NCBI GenBank assembly: GCA_008933735.1
Contig: WBUL01000019.1
Location: 1-41,755 of the forward strand
Reading direction: 5' to 3'
Length of the DNA: 41,755 nt
Source of the DNA: Anaerolineae bacterium
Lineage (GTDB): Bacteria > Chloroflexota > Anaerolineae > Aggregatilineales > J027
The position numbers and the translations under genes are program-made. The notes beneath the pieces were generated by a model that searched no databases, was not told the DNA's origin, and saw only the letters and a program-made list of their open reading frames with translations. The first letter of the stretch is position 1. The number at the start of each line of letters is the position of its first letter. This document shows, piece by piece, positions 1 to 8,822 of the stretch.

Positions 1-2745
1 TTTGCGCGGACCTGGCAGTCCCCGGCATCCTCTTCTGGCATCACAATCAGTCAGTGGGTAGGCGATGGTTACCAGGGCGGCAGTTCTATCCCTGCGCCGC
101 TGGCACACTATCCCGATTGGGGAGCGGTGGCGGTTGAGGGCATTGTCGTGGATACGGTTGCCTATGAAGCGCCGTTCCTCACCAACGGCAACTGCACGCT
201 TGGTGAAGCCATCCATGCTGCCAACACCAACCAGCCTGTGGATAACTGCGCGTCAGGGTCGGCTGAAGAAGAAGATACCATTCTTCTCGCGCCTGAGGAT
301 GGGGACGTATTTGAAACTGCCAGCCTTCCGCCTGCTTATGCGGCAAGAAGTGGTTTCCTCTCTGCCCCTTTCGATGCTGCCGCTCAGCCAGCAAACACCC
401 CGCCCTGTGACCCTGTTCAAGACCCCGCTTCGCTGTGGTGTGTGACCAGCCCAGGATCGACAGAGGAAGCGGTCACGATAGAGGGTGATTTTTATGAAAT
501 ACATGCTGATAATCAAAACGGAAAACGATTATTCCATATTTATTCCAACACGACTCTCACGCTCAAAAATGTGACCCTCGCTGGGGGACGGGTAGATGGC
601 AATGGGGGAGCTGCCCTCAATGAAGGCACTTTGATTGTTGAAGGTACAAAGCTATATCGTAATCGTGCCACGGGGAATGGCGGGGCGATTTACAACGCTG
701 CTGGCGCTGTCCTCACTGTCACTGACGACAGCCAAATCTTCCAAAACACCGCTTTAGGCAAAGGGGGTGGGATTTACGATGAAGCCCAGAGTGGTACTGA
801 TGATCACAAGATTGAGGACAGCTGTATCTTCAATAATGCCGCACCTTTGGGGGCTGCCATTGTGACCGATTTCCTGGAAATGGAGAATAATGCTTATACG
901 CTACCGGGTCAAGCTACCCCCGAAGCAAAAGGCCGCATCCAGGCTGATAGTAATCTAGTAATGACCCTGGATGGTGATTCCGTGGCGATCACAAGTGCCA
1001 ACCCACCCTGTGTAAGCACTGTTCCGTCAGTTCTCGAAGATTTCATGTCTAATGCCTGTTACGTTCGTCCCCTGTTGTTTTCGTTGAATGCCGTCCTCTA
1101 TGCAGGTGAACAGGGGGATGGCCGAACTCAGGTTTTGAAAGATATGCGCTCAGTGATTGATCCCACCGGCCCCGCAGAAGGAGGCTTGCTCGGTCACTAC
1201 GGACCAACGATTAACTCTCCTATCAATCGAGGAGATGATTTGGTAAACCATCCTTTCCATGAAGATCGAGAGCGATTGACCTGGAACACGAAGCATGTGC
1301 CTGTTCTCTATCGGGTTCAGTATCCCCCTGATACAGACGATCCTGACCAGATTTGGTATTACGTGGCATTTGATGAACTCTTTACCCCACCCGGCACCAG
1401 CATAGCCCTTTCGGGGGTCTGGATTGCTGTGCGTATGAATGACCCGGTTGAGGCTGCTCAAGACAGGTTCTATATCGAGGGAGTAGGCGTTGAAGGCAGC
1501 GCTTATCCCTATATAAGCGGGGTGATGCCCAACGATACGGATCCGTGCAAGGGCTATATCCCAACGGTGAATAACCCCAATGATCCTGAGTATAATCCTG
1601 AGTTTCCAATCACCTTTTATTATAATCGTGAAACATCTGCTAAGTACGGAATAGCTCACGGCTATGAGAATGAGGATAACTCTCCTGGGCGGCACCAAGT
1701 TACCGATGCTATTTCCAATACTGCCATCCCATACGGGAACATTATTCCTTTTTACGACTTTATTTACAACGAAAACGAAGTGGATAATGAACCTCCTGAC
1801 CCTAATTCAAACGTTGGGCATACAGGTTCAGCGATGTTTGTATCCGAAAGCATTTGGATAGGCGGTTTACCTTCAACCGTGTCATATAGATATGACCTTA
1901 GTGGTGTTCACTTTGAAGAACCACCGTTAACCTCATGCAATGCTGGCAGTGATTACAACGGTGGCGGATGGAGATATTGTCAACAGGGTAGTGCTGATGA
2001 CGATGGACGGAACGCATCCATTATATGGCGCAATCATCATGGGATTATTGGTTATTACTTTGATGGCTTTGATGCTCTTGGTGTGCGTATACCTGTCTTT
2101 GTGAATAAGACAAGTTTTGTTTCTCGAGACAGCGAAATCATGCCAGAATCGGAAAAGGGTAATCTCGTTTATGATACCATGGGAGTCCAGACAACTAGTT
2201 TTTCCTCTTCGGATTGGTTTTTTGACGTTGAAGATCTGGAAACGTATGTTATCTTAGATAGTGGTCAACCTATACCTCAGAAAATTGATGATTTTGGTAG
2301 TTGGTCAGAAATCCAATTGGGTGGCGTGAAATTTGGAGACTATGTATGGATTAATTCTGCCCGTCCAGATCCTCAACAACAAAATGACCCACCAAAGGCT
2401 GACGATCATGGCTTCTTGGTAATTGGATGGGGTATTATCCAATCCTGTGAAGAAGCGATTAATGGAGATATGTTTACTTTTTCATTGATACCATCTTCCA
2501 ACCATAGAACCCTTTATCCTGATGTTAACGTTGCTCCAAATAATTCTGTTCCATATGTTGTAGACTTTTCAGGCTCTCCTGCATTACGTCGCCAAACGTC
2601 TGCGCCAAGGCCATTTTATTGTTCTCGTTACAATGAACCAGATACTGCAACACAGGATTTTTTTTCTGATGGTCATGCTTGGTTCTTTTTCAGGATGCCT
2701 GACAACGTTTCTATTCCGATGAATAGATTATATGGAATACCCTAA
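1..2745 (+). CDS. Secreted CSLREA/right-handed beta-helix protein (5' partial)
   Basis: The reading frame is open from base 1, so the gene very likely begins before the window; a GTG at 127 is only the first in-window start candidate. Just after residue 20 from that GTG is a CSLREA-type block (NGNCTLGEAIHAANTNQ), the domain that precedes beta-helix passenger domains in many Chloroflexota surface proteins. Residues about 135-240 form beta-helix rungs with repeated GGA-I-N and F-x-N signatures (NGGAALNEG, GNGGAIYNAAG, GKGGGIYDEA). The remaining 600 residues are acidic, aromatic and Asn/Pro-rich without a family I recognise. No membrane anchor is visible at the C-terminus. The next gene follows after 14 bp and shares the beta-helix architecture, so the two are probably co-transcribed. 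Role is probably cell-surface or extracellular; substrate unknown. Confidence 0.75.
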   Translation, partial: FARTWQSPASSSGITISQWVGDGYQGGSSIPAPLAHYPDWGAVAVEGIVVDTVAYEAPFLTNGNCTLGEAIHAANTNQPVDNCASGSAEEEDTILLAPEDGDVFETASLPPAYAARSGFLSAPFDAAAQPANTPPCDPVQDPASLWCVTSPGSTEEAVTIEGDFYEIHADNQNGKRLFHIYSNTTLTLKNVTLAGGRVDGNGGAALNEGTLIVEGTKLYRNRATGNGGAIYNAAGAVLTVTDDSQIFQNTALGKGGGIYDEAQSGTDDHKIEDSCIFNNAAPLGAAIVTDFLEMENNAYTLPGQATPEAKGRIQADSNLVMTLDGDSVAITSANPPCVSTVPSVLEDFMSNACYVRPLLFSLNAVLYAGEQGDGRTQVLKDMRSVIDPTGPAEGGLLGHYGPTINSPINRGDDLVNHPFHEDRERLTWNTKHVPVLYRVQYPPDTDDPDQIWYYVAFDELFTPPGTSIALSGVWIAVRMNDPVEAAQDRFYIEGVGVEGSAYPYISGVMPNDTDPCKGYIPTVNNPNDPEYNPEFPITFYYNRETSAKYGIAHGYENEDNSPGRHQVTDAISNTAIPYGNIIPFYDFIYNENEVDNEPPDPNSNVGHTGSAMFVSESIWIGGLPSTVSYRYDLSGVHFEEPPLTSCNAGSDYNGGGWRYCQQGSADDDGRNASIIWRNHHGIIGYYFDGFDALGVRIPVFVNKTSFVSRDSEIMPESEKGNLVYDTMGVQTTSFSSSDWFFDVEDLETYVILDSGQPIPQKIDDFGSWSEIQLGGVKFGDYVWINSARPDPQQQNDPPKADDHGFLVIGWGIIQSCEEAINGDMFTFSLIPSSNHRTLYPDVNVAPNNSVPYVVDFSGSPALRRQTSAPRPFYCSRYNEPDTATQDFFSDGHAWFFFRMPDNVSIPMNRLYGIP

Positions 2746-2759
2746 AGGAGACAAATTTT

Positions 2760-5228
2760 ATGAGATCTGGCCAGCATAAAGCTGCTATTATCTTTTTGGT
2801 AGCAGCCCTAATAATGGTACGAGTTCAAGTTAATACATTGGCTTCTGCCTTGGGATCCTTAATAAGTTTTCGTCCTTACCTGGAAACGGAAGATTTTGTT
2901 AGGCGCTTCGCTTGGAATCCGGCAGCGAATAAGATAGCCGCAATACATGTGGGAAATGGCAATATTGGTGGAGACGATGATGAGGTCAGAATATATGACG
3001 CTGACACATTACAGCAACTAGCTACTGTTCCAACTTTGCTCACGGATGATACAGGATTATATTCCCTCGTGCTGGAAAATATTGACTGGAGTTCTGATGG
3101 TAACTTTCTTGCCATATCAAAAGTAAATACCGTTTCCCGACACCCTATCATCGAAGTTTGGAATGTCGCCACCACACCGTTTCGACGAATTATTCACTAT
3201 GAAGACGATCAAGAGGTTAGTGATGCTATTGTTGCTTGGCGTCCAAATCACAACCAGGTAGCCTTCAATAGTGGAATGTTCATAAAAGTGCTAGACATCG
3301 ACACAGAGAACATAATTACTATTCAAGACGAACAGAAAGTAATCACTTCGTTGTTATGGAGACCAGATGGGGAACAGATCGCTAGTGGTAGAAGTGATAT
3401 TGTACGTATATATGACGGCAACTCAAAGGCACTGATAACGAGCATTCCTCAAGTGTCCTTTGTTGAGCCAATGGATTGGAGTCCCGACGGTACAAAATTG
3501 GCTATACCTTTTGAAAATTCAATCCACATCTGGAACATGCAGACCCAACCCCCGCAACTAGTCATATCTTTAGAAGGGTCTATTGCATTTACCAATAATC
3601 TTGATTGGGAGGGTGAAACTATAGTTAGTGAAAACTCAACCCTATCGGGTACAACAATTCATAGATGGAACTCATTAACAGGAGAGTTAGTCGAGACAAT
3701 TAATATTAACGGTATCTTTTCCACTTTTGTTCTTAGTCCTGATGCTACACGTATTGTCTACAGTGTGGAAGGATTCCCACCACAAAGCGTAAATTTGCAA
3801 CCTCTTGGCACAGGTTGCATCCCTTCCCAAACCATTTCATCTGGTGACGTGACAGGTTTTATCAATGCCATCAATACTGCCAATTCTAATCCCGATGCGG
3901 ATGTCATCGGACTGGAAACTGGCACTTACACCTTCACCACCACCTACATTCCCTTAAATGCCCTACCTGCCATCACCAGTGACATCACGATATGCAGCAT
4001 CGAGGGAGCGACTCTGACCCGCCAGGCAGACGCACCGCTGTTTGGGTTCTTTGAGGTGAGCGCGGGGGGCAGTCTCACGCTCGAAAATCTCACCCTCAAC
4101 GGCGGGGATGTGGGGAATGATACGGGCGGCGCGCTGGTCAATGAGGGGGGGACGGTCACGCTCAACAATGTCACCTTCAGCAATAACCATGCCAACACCG
4201 GAGGGGCAATCGACAGCGAAAGCGGCAGCCTGACCCTCACCGACAGCACCTTCGAGAACAACCAGGCAGATTACGGAGGCGCCATCGACAATGATACAGG
4301 GGGTACGCTGTCCATCTCAGGCTCAACCTTCACCTCAAATACAGCGGCTCTGGACGGCGGGGCGATCCACAATGACGGTGGCACGCTGACCGTCACCGAC
4401 AGCACCTTCACATCCAACACCGCCAGCCGCTATGGAGGTGCGCTGGATAACACCGGATCGGCCACGATCAGCGGCAGCACTTTCTCTGGGAATTCAGCAT
4501 CCTGGTCAGGGGGAGCCATTCGGAACACAAATACCCTGACGGTCAACAATGGGAGTGTCCTTGAGAATAACGCAGCTACGCTCGGTGAGAACAACGAAGG
4601 CTGGGGAGGGGGTGTCTACAACACCAGCAGCGGGACAGCGACGATCAGCAGCAGCATCCTGAGCGAGAATGCGGCCATTCAGGGTGGAGGCATCCGCAAT
4701 CACGGCAGCCTGACCCTGAACGAGAACACGCAGCTCACAGGCAACAGCGCGAGCAGTCGTGGCGGGGGGATTTACAACGCGGGTGGCACTATCATTCTCA
4801 CCAACAGTGCCTTGGTGAACAACACCGCCACCGGAGATGGGGGGGCGATCTACACGACCAGCCTCGGCAGTCAGGTCACGATCACTGGCAGCACGCTGTC
4901 GGGGAACACCGCTGGCGCTTCGGGCGGCGCGATCCGCAGCAGCCAGGGAATGACGATCACGGATAGTGTGTTCAGCAACAACACGGCCACCAGCAACTAT
5001 GGGTCGCTGTATCTGACCAGCAGTTCGACCACGACCGCCCACAATTCCTGTTTCAGCAACAACACCGCCACCAGTGTGGGGCACACAGGCACCACCATGC
5101 AGGACTTCACAGGCAACTGGTGGGGTGCCGCCGATGGCCCCTCCGGGTCTGGTCCGGGTTCGGGGGATGCGGTCAATAACAGGATCAACTTTGCCAGTTT
5201 CCTCACCGCAGGCTGTCCACACCCGTAG
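2760..5228 (+). CDS. Secreted beta-propeller plus polymorphic beta-helix protein
   Basis: An AAAGGAG ribosome site lies 9 bp before the ATG. Residues 1-30 hold a hydrophobic stretch (AAIIFLVAALIMV) that looks like a signal peptide or anchor. Residues about 40-340 are WD40/TolB-like propeller blades: repeated W-S-x-D-G and W-N/I-W-N motifs (IDWSSDGNFLAIS, MDWSPDGTKLAIP, IHIWNMQT). After a linker with a degenerate CSLREA-like stretch (FINAINTANSNPDADVIGLE) there are about 14 right-handed beta-helix rungs (residues 430-800), with GGAI-N and F-x-N-N repeats resembling chlamydial polymorphic membrane protein repeats. No clear C-terminal anchor. The beta-helix third is more GC-rich (many GGC/ACC codons) than the propeller part, suggesting a composite origin. 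Likely a surface adhesin-like or extracellular protein; the function is not established. Confidence 0.8.
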   Translation: MRSGQHKAAIIFLVAALIMVRVQVNTLASALGSLISFRPYLETEDFVRRFAWNPAANKIAAIHVGNGNIGGDDDEVRIYDADTLQQLATVPTLLTDDTGLYSLVLENIDWSSDGNFLAISKVNTVSRHPIIEVWNVATTPFRRIIHYEDDQEVSDAIVAWRPNHNQVAFNSGMFIKVLDIDTENIITIQDEQKVITSLLWRPDGEQIASGRSDIVRIYDGNSKALITSIPQVSFVEPMDWSPDGTKLAIPFENSIHIWNMQTQPPQLVISLEGSIAFTNNLDWEGETIVSENSTLSGTTIHRWNSLTGELVETININGIFSTFVLSPDATRIVYSVEGFPPQSVNLQPLGTGCIPSQTISSGDVTGFINAINTANSNPDADVIGLETGTYTFTTTYIPLNALPAITSDITICSIEGATLTRQADAPLFGFFEVSAGGSLTLENLTLNGGDVGNDTGGALVNEGGTVTLNNVTFSNNHANTGGAIDSESGSLTLTDSTFENNQADYGGAIDNDTGGTLSISGSTFTSNTAALDGGAIHNDGGTLTVTDSTFTSNTASRYGGALDNTGSATISGSTFSGNSASWSGGAIRNTNTLTVNNGSVLENNAATLGENNEGWGGGVYNTSSGTATISSSILSENAAIQGGGIRNHGSLTLNENTQLTGNSASSRGGGIYNAGGTIILTNSALVNNTATGDGGAIYTTSLGSQVTITGSTLSGNTAGASGGAIRSSQGMTITDSVFSNNTATSNYGSLYLTSSSTTTAHNSCFSNNTATSVGHTGTTMQDFTGNWWGAADGPSGSGPGSGDAVNNRINFASFLTAGCPHP

Positions 5229-5271
5229 CCCGAGGGGTGCGTCATGAGGCATCGCCTATCCGACGCCTGTC

Positions 5272-5495
5272 CACTGGGCGGTGCACTCACAAGCCCGGTG
5301 GTGCGTGACAAAGACCCGCACAGCCCACCCTGACGCACGTCAGGGGCAAGACGTTAGTCTTGCTCCACGCGCAAAAATTGAGAGGTCTTTATGGGAGCGT
5401 GAAACGACGTGTTTCACGCATCAAGGTGGTGCTTTTTTGCGCGTGTCGGCACGCCGGATGGCGTGCGAGGGTCAGCGTATGCTGACCCTTTTTTC
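5272..5495. other. Tandem array of strong hairpins, candidate structured RNA
   Basis: Directly after the beta-helix gene there is no gene for 450 bp (5229-5682). The first part is unusually palindromic: CACTGGGC/GCCCGGTG (5272-5300), CCCTGACG-CA-CGTCAGGG (5328-5345), GCAAGAC-GTTA-GTCTTGC (5347-5363), an outer 12-bp stem (5366-5377 with 5434-5445, CACGCGCAAAAA and its complement) enclosing a perfect 9-bp hairpin GCGTGAAAC/GTTTCACGC (5397-5419), GCACGCC-GGAT-GGCGTGC (5449-5466), then a rho-independent terminator (5468-5494). All pairings were read directly. It may be a small RNA, a 3' UTR processing region or a recombination site. 5496-5636 shows nothing I recognise. Confidence 0.55.
5468..5494 (+). 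terminator. Rho-independent terminator, 9-bp perfect stem
   Basis: AGGGTCAGC, loop GTAT, GCTGACCCT, then five T. It closes the hairpin array after the two beta-helix genes. Confidence 0.85.
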
Positions 5496-5636
5496 AGAAG
5501 AGGTGTATGACTGATGGCACCTATATTACACCAGATTTTGATGCAAGCTGCATAACGCAAAGAAAAAAATGTCCTCCATAAGGTTTTACAAAAACTGAAG
5601 GAATTTTATGCGGATTCCAAGCTTATGACGAGCAAT

Positions 5637-5669
5637 AAAAAAGGCTGCCCAGATTCACCTGAGCAGCCT
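5637..5669 (-). terminator. Terminator of the leftward gene group
   Basis: Read on the minus strand: GGCTGC, a 14-base loop region, GCAGCC and then a run of six T. It lies just beyond the stop of the leftward gene at 5683. Confidence 0.75.
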
Positions 5670-5682
5670 GTATGGTCAGAAA

Positions 5683-6192
5683 TTATGCGAACAACCAGTG
5701 GATGGATTTACTGGTCGTCTGGATTGCTTCAGGCGCGGGATGCTCGTCGCGCATCCGCGATTTGTACCGTGACCAACGATGGTCATACTTGAATGCCATC
5801 TCACGATCCGGTTCAGGTTTCTCGGTCGGTGCTTTGATGAACACCGGATCAGATTCATCGATCAATGGAACCTCTCCACCGCGCCAGTTGCGGTACTTTT
5901 CCGGCGTAAGATCGATGAGTGGCAAGGGATCAAGTTCACCGCAATCCAGCAGATAGTCTCCGATGGCATGGACAAGCACGTATGACATCGAGCGTTCAAC
6001 GGCATAAGCTGCCAGTTCACACCAGCAATCCTCCTCGCCGCGACGGACGCATTCAGCGGCTTTACGAATCAGCCATAAGGTGTGAACCACATCATTTACG
6101 AGCTTGCCGGATTCCTCATCCAGCCAGAAAATGTGACGACTGACCGCGTATTCTTCACGCAGCAGTCCATAGATAACTCGAAGTTTGTTCAT
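5683..6192 (-). CDS. Unknown 169-residue protein
   Basis: Not recognised. The first 100 residues look helical and carry a Cys pair (EEDCWCELAAYA); the C-terminal 60 residues are charged and Pro/Glu-rich (KAPTEKPEPDRE). The start overlaps the stop of the upstream SLOG-like gene by 4 bp, so the two are translationally coupled and may work together. A terminator follows at 5637-5669. No membrane segment. Confidence 0.7.
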   Translation of the reverse strand: MNKLRVIYGLLREEYAVSRHIFWLDEESGKLVNDVVHTLWLIRKAAECVRRGEEDCWCELAAYAVERSMSYVLVHAIGDYLLDCGELDPLPLIDLTPEKYRNWRGGEVPLIDESDPVFIKAPTEKPEPDREMAFKYDHRWSRYKSRMRDEHPAPEAIQTTSKSIHWLFA

Positions 6193-7133
6193 TGATACAG
6201 CCCCCTGTATGCTTGGATTTTACGTTTGTGGTACCAGAGTTCTTGTCCCTGGCTGATAGGCTTGCCGATACGATGGAGAATGTCCGTCTGGTTTTCGTAC
6301 TGCCAGATGACCTGCGGGTACGGGTCGAGTAAGTCGCGGACCTGTGCCCGCAGTTCGGGATAATCACCCTTCTTCGCATAAGCCGCAGCTTGAAGCCGCT
6401 TGCTCCAATGATGAATGGTGATCCGTTGGGGTCGGTTTGTATCGAGTTCGAGCAATGCCTGATGAAGCATGTGCAGGAGTGCCTGTTCACGGCTGCTTAC
6501 CCCCGGCAGCACAAATTCGCGTCGTCCTTCACCCGGTTGGATAATCTCGCCGATCCTGCGCCAGGTCTCGATACGGAAATGCCCAATCGCGTGCCGCTTG
6601 CCTTCTAAACCCGGCACAAATCGGCTGTTGACAAAGATATGTGCTGCTCCGATGGTGGGCGAGCTACGTAGCTCTGTTTCGCTGACCCAGGCTTTCTGCT
6701 GACGTTGGACGATCAACTGTTCACCGTCGATTCCGCGCTTCTGGCAGGCAAGTTCAAAGGCAGTCAGAGTAGGCATTCCGTAGCATGTGCCTCTCGTTTT
6801 GCCCGCATGGAAAAAGATCATCTTGTCGGCACGATCTGCCAGATTCCGAAAACGCTGCCACGAGGGGGAGACCACCCGCTGCACCTGCACCGTTTCAGAT
6901 TTGGCTTTGACACGGCGGTTTCGGAAGTCGTCACCACTGTCGCAGGCGAATTCATAAACCTGAAGCGGCAGGTTGTGCTGGTCACAGTGGCGGACAATCA
7001 AAGCATCCACGCCCGGTTTATTGGTCGTCAGCAGTGATTCGCCACGCTGGAGCAGAATTTCAAGGTACTCCGGCAAGAAATATTTCAGTGCGGAACTCGG
7101 ATAGCGCGTTCCGGTGAGATAAGTCACGGTCAT
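6189..7133 (-). CDS. SLOG-like (YspA/DprA-type Rossmann) protein with possible RNase H-like C-terminal half
   Basis: An RBS (GGAGA) precedes the ATG by 7 bp. The N-terminal 150 residues follow the SLOG/YspA pattern: a first strand ending in TGTRYPSS, a helix, then ESLLTTNKPGVDALIVRHC, which matches the conserved sGxAkGvD-x-x-a motif of nucleotide- or ligand-binding SLOG domains, and later RADKMIFFHAG and TRGTCYGM in place of the usual strand and 'gkG-T' motif. The second half (about 165-314) has the strand/strand/strand/helix/strand order of an RNase H fold (AHIFVNSRF, HAIGHFRIE, a Glu-bearing helix, RITIHHWSKRLQ), but the acidic catalytic residues are not evident; this part is a weak inference. 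SLOG proteins are known as sensors of nucleotide signals in defence and mobile-element contexts. Confidence 0.55.
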   Translation of the reverse strand: MTVTYLTGTRYPSSALKYFLPEYLEILLQRGESLLTTNKPGVDALIVRHCDQHNLPLQVYEFACDSGDDFRNRRVKAKSETVQVQRVVSPSWQRFRNLADRADKMIFFHAGKTRGTCYGMPTLTAFELACQKRGIDGEQLIVQRQQKAWVSETELRSSPTIGAAHIFVNSRFVPGLEGKRHAIGHFRIETWRRIGEIIQPGEGRREFVLPGVSSREQALLHMLHQALLELDTNRPQRITIHHWSKRLQAAAYAKKGDYPELRAQVRDLLDPYPQVIWQYENQTDILHRIGKPISQGQELWYHKRKIQAYRGLYQ

Positions 7134-7207
7134 GGTAAAATCTCCTTTGCTTGAAAAAGCAGGTAATGCCCGACTTGTGTCTGGAAACTCGGTCGGGCTT
7201 TGCCGAT

Positions 7208-7429
7208 TCAGGACGTTGTGCTTCCACTGCGGAACTGCTTTACAGCTAGAAACGAAGCGGTCACGACGACAGTCAAAATCATCGTGGAGGACATCTGGGA
7301 ACAGAGAAATTCCGCCAACGTGCTGAGCAGCAGCACGGCGGTTCCGCCAAAGATGGGTATAGAAAGCAAAACCGCCAAAATGATGGCGGTCTGTTTCAAG
7401 GCGAACTTAATTAAACGATCCGTGTACAT
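7208..7429 (-). CDS. Small two-helix membrane protein
   Basis: A longer in-frame extension upstream exists, but the ATG at 7429 is preceded by a clear TAGGAG ribosome site 7 bp away, giving 73 residues. Two hydrophobic segments are visible (residues about 14-34, TAIILAVLLSIPIFGGTAVLLL, and 43-60, STMILTVVVTASFLAV) after a short basic N-terminus. Function unknown; it may be expressed with the leftward genes at 7133 and 6192. Confidence 0.6.
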   Translation of the reverse strand: MYTDRLIKFALKQTAIILAVLLSIPIFGGTAVLLLSTLAEFLCSQMSSTMILTVVVTASFLAVKQFRSGSTTS

Positions 7430-7448
7430 GTTACGACTCCTATGATGG

Positions 7449-7911
7449 ACTATGACATCGTGGCACCCTTCCAGACTAGATAGACCAGACGACTGCGATA
7501 ATCTCCGCAGTGCGTTGGCTTTGCACGACTGGTCGTGTCTGGTAGTCCGCAGCGATGTGTTTGGTAAAGAGCAATTGATGCAGCTCTCACAGCACGGCAT
7601 CGTTAGGTCACTGTCGGCGCAGCCCTGCACGAGTTTCTGGTGAATTTGGTTTTGCATAGCAAAAGCAAATGGCACGAGCCCGGAAGAAACTCGTAGCAGT
7701 CCCCTTTACGGGGAGACAGTGACCGTGCCGTGCTACGCTGCATCGTCAATTGCTCTCAAACACCATCGCGGAGTCGGACGAGAAAAAGGGGTTAAGTTAA
7801 ATCAAATTCTTATCAATATTCGCAACCTACCCCTGCACCTAACAATTGCCATTCATGAGAGATTGCCATATCGTTATGGCTATAAATACTTATGCAAGCG
7901 AGTAAACCGCG
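7449..7911. other. Non-coding palindrome-rich region with a 144-nt imperfect hairpin
   Basis: No gene I believe lies between 7430 and 7911. Inverted arms at 7591-7615 (AGCACGGCA...GGTCACTGTC) and 7715-7734 pair across about 100 nt. Within them, ACGAGTTTCT (from about 7630) pairs with AGAAACTCGT (to about 7694), and TTTTGC-ATA-GCAAAA forms the tip. CCCC-TTTAC-GGGG is a side hairpin at about 7701-7713. Upstream there are CTGCG/CGCAG and CACGAC-TG-GTCGTG hairpins (7490-7540). This suggests a folded RNA or a recombination/replication site. The rest (7740-7911) shows no recognised element except the RBS-poor leader of the next gene. Confidence 0.45.
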
Positions 7912-8418
7912 ATGAAACGAAAATTGGCAATCGACAGTCGTGAATTGATATTTGCTTTTGAATACGCCGAGGGCATCCAAGCCTATCTTGATCTGGAAAC
8001 GGGAGCGATTGTTCAGGTCAGTGACGAGGCTTTTTCTGCTCTTGAAAACTTGCCTGTTGACGATGATGATTTGGAAGCAGCGTTGCAGCATGTCGAGGAT
8101 TGGCAGCAGGAAATTCTACGGGAAGCCATACCGATTCAAGAAGGATTAGGAACACGTTATCTCAAAATCCCGGAGGTCGATTCTTTTGAGGATTATCGAG
8201 ATATGGCGGATTTTATTGCTACGATAGAGGACGCTCATAGGCGCGAGCTGCTCGAGCTCGCGATTCGGGGCAAAGGGGCGTTTCGTCGCTTTAAGGATGC
8301 GTTGCACAACTATCCCAACGAGCGCGAACGCTGGTTTGCCTTCAAAGAGGAACAAATGCGCCGGCGAGCCATGCGCTGGTTAGAAGCAAAAGGTATCGAG
8401 TTGGAGGAACCGAAATGA
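7912..8418 (+). CDS. UPF0158 family protein
   Basis: The whole length matches the UPF0158 (PF03682) pattern: an N-terminal AFEYAEGIQAYLDLETGAIVQVSDE block, the central YLKIPEVDSFEDYRDMADF and the C-terminal GKGAFRRFKDALHNYP...RWFAFKEE signature. Biochemical function of the family is unknown. It overlaps the downstream ccbP-like gene by 4 bp, indicating translational coupling. Soluble and acidic; no signal peptide. Confidence 0.85.
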   Translation: MKRKLAIDSRELIFAFEYAEGIQAYLDLETGAIVQVSDEAFSALENLPVDDDDLEAALQHVEDWQQEILREAIPIQEGLGTRYLKIPEVDSFEDYRDMADFIATIEDAHRRELLELAIRGKGAFRRFKDALHNYPNERERWFAFKEEQMRRRAMRWLEAKGIELEEPK

Positions 8419-8783
8419 CAGACCGCGATGAAGATAAAATTCGTGAAGAACGTATTCAGAATGAAATTATTGTGGACTGCTATGGTGAATACGAGCAGGC
8501 TGCCGGGTGGCACTGTTACCTGGATGACATGCTCACATTTCCATTTGAGGCAGAATGTGTTGGCATACGCAGTATTTCACCGCTCAAAAATGGCGAACAT
8601 GTCAGAGTGATTCGCATGGCTGATCAGAATGACTGTTTGAGCGAAATGTTTGTGATGGTCGAGTTTATGGAACGAACTTTCGGCGTGCCACTGGCGCAGC
8701 TTAAGCCCATCAAGGTAGGCGCACAAACTCAGGAAGCTGTTGAAGACTGGCATTATTGGGTTGGACAGGGTCACAGCTTTTGA
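8415..8783 (+). CDS. ccbP: CcbP-like calcium-binding protein
   Basis: The 122 residues match the cyanobacterial calcium-binding protein family CcbP (PF11535): REERIQNEIIVDCYGEYEQAAGW, then YLDDMLTFPFEAEC, SPLKNGEHVRVI and EMFVMVEF...VPLAQLKPI. In Anabaena, CcbP buffers calcium during heterocyst differentiation; outside cyanobacteria its role is unclear. It starts within the stop codon of the UPF0158 gene, so both are probably made together. Confidence 0.8.
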   Translation: MTDRDEDKIREERIQNEIIVDCYGEYEQAAGWHCYLDDMLTFPFEAECVGIRSISPLKNGEHVRVIRMADQNDCLSEMFVMVEFMERTFGVPLAQLKPIKVGAQTQEAVEDWHYWVGQGHSF

Positions 8784-8822
8784 AGGATGGGGGATTCATT
8801 TTAGCCGCGACATGGTGGCAGC

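Noticed and set aside
1150..1698. Minus-strand frame of 182 codons
   Set aside because: Lies wholly opposite the first beta-helix gene, with no recognisable motif or RBS.
3800..5200. Possible CRISPR or tandem DNA repeats
   Set aside because: The repetition is at protein level (beta-helix rungs) with variable spacing and no constant direct repeat.
4506..5252. Long minus-strand frame (248 codons) opposite the beta-helix repeats
   Set aside because: Antisense of repetitive GC-rich coding DNA; no RBS and a low-complexity product.
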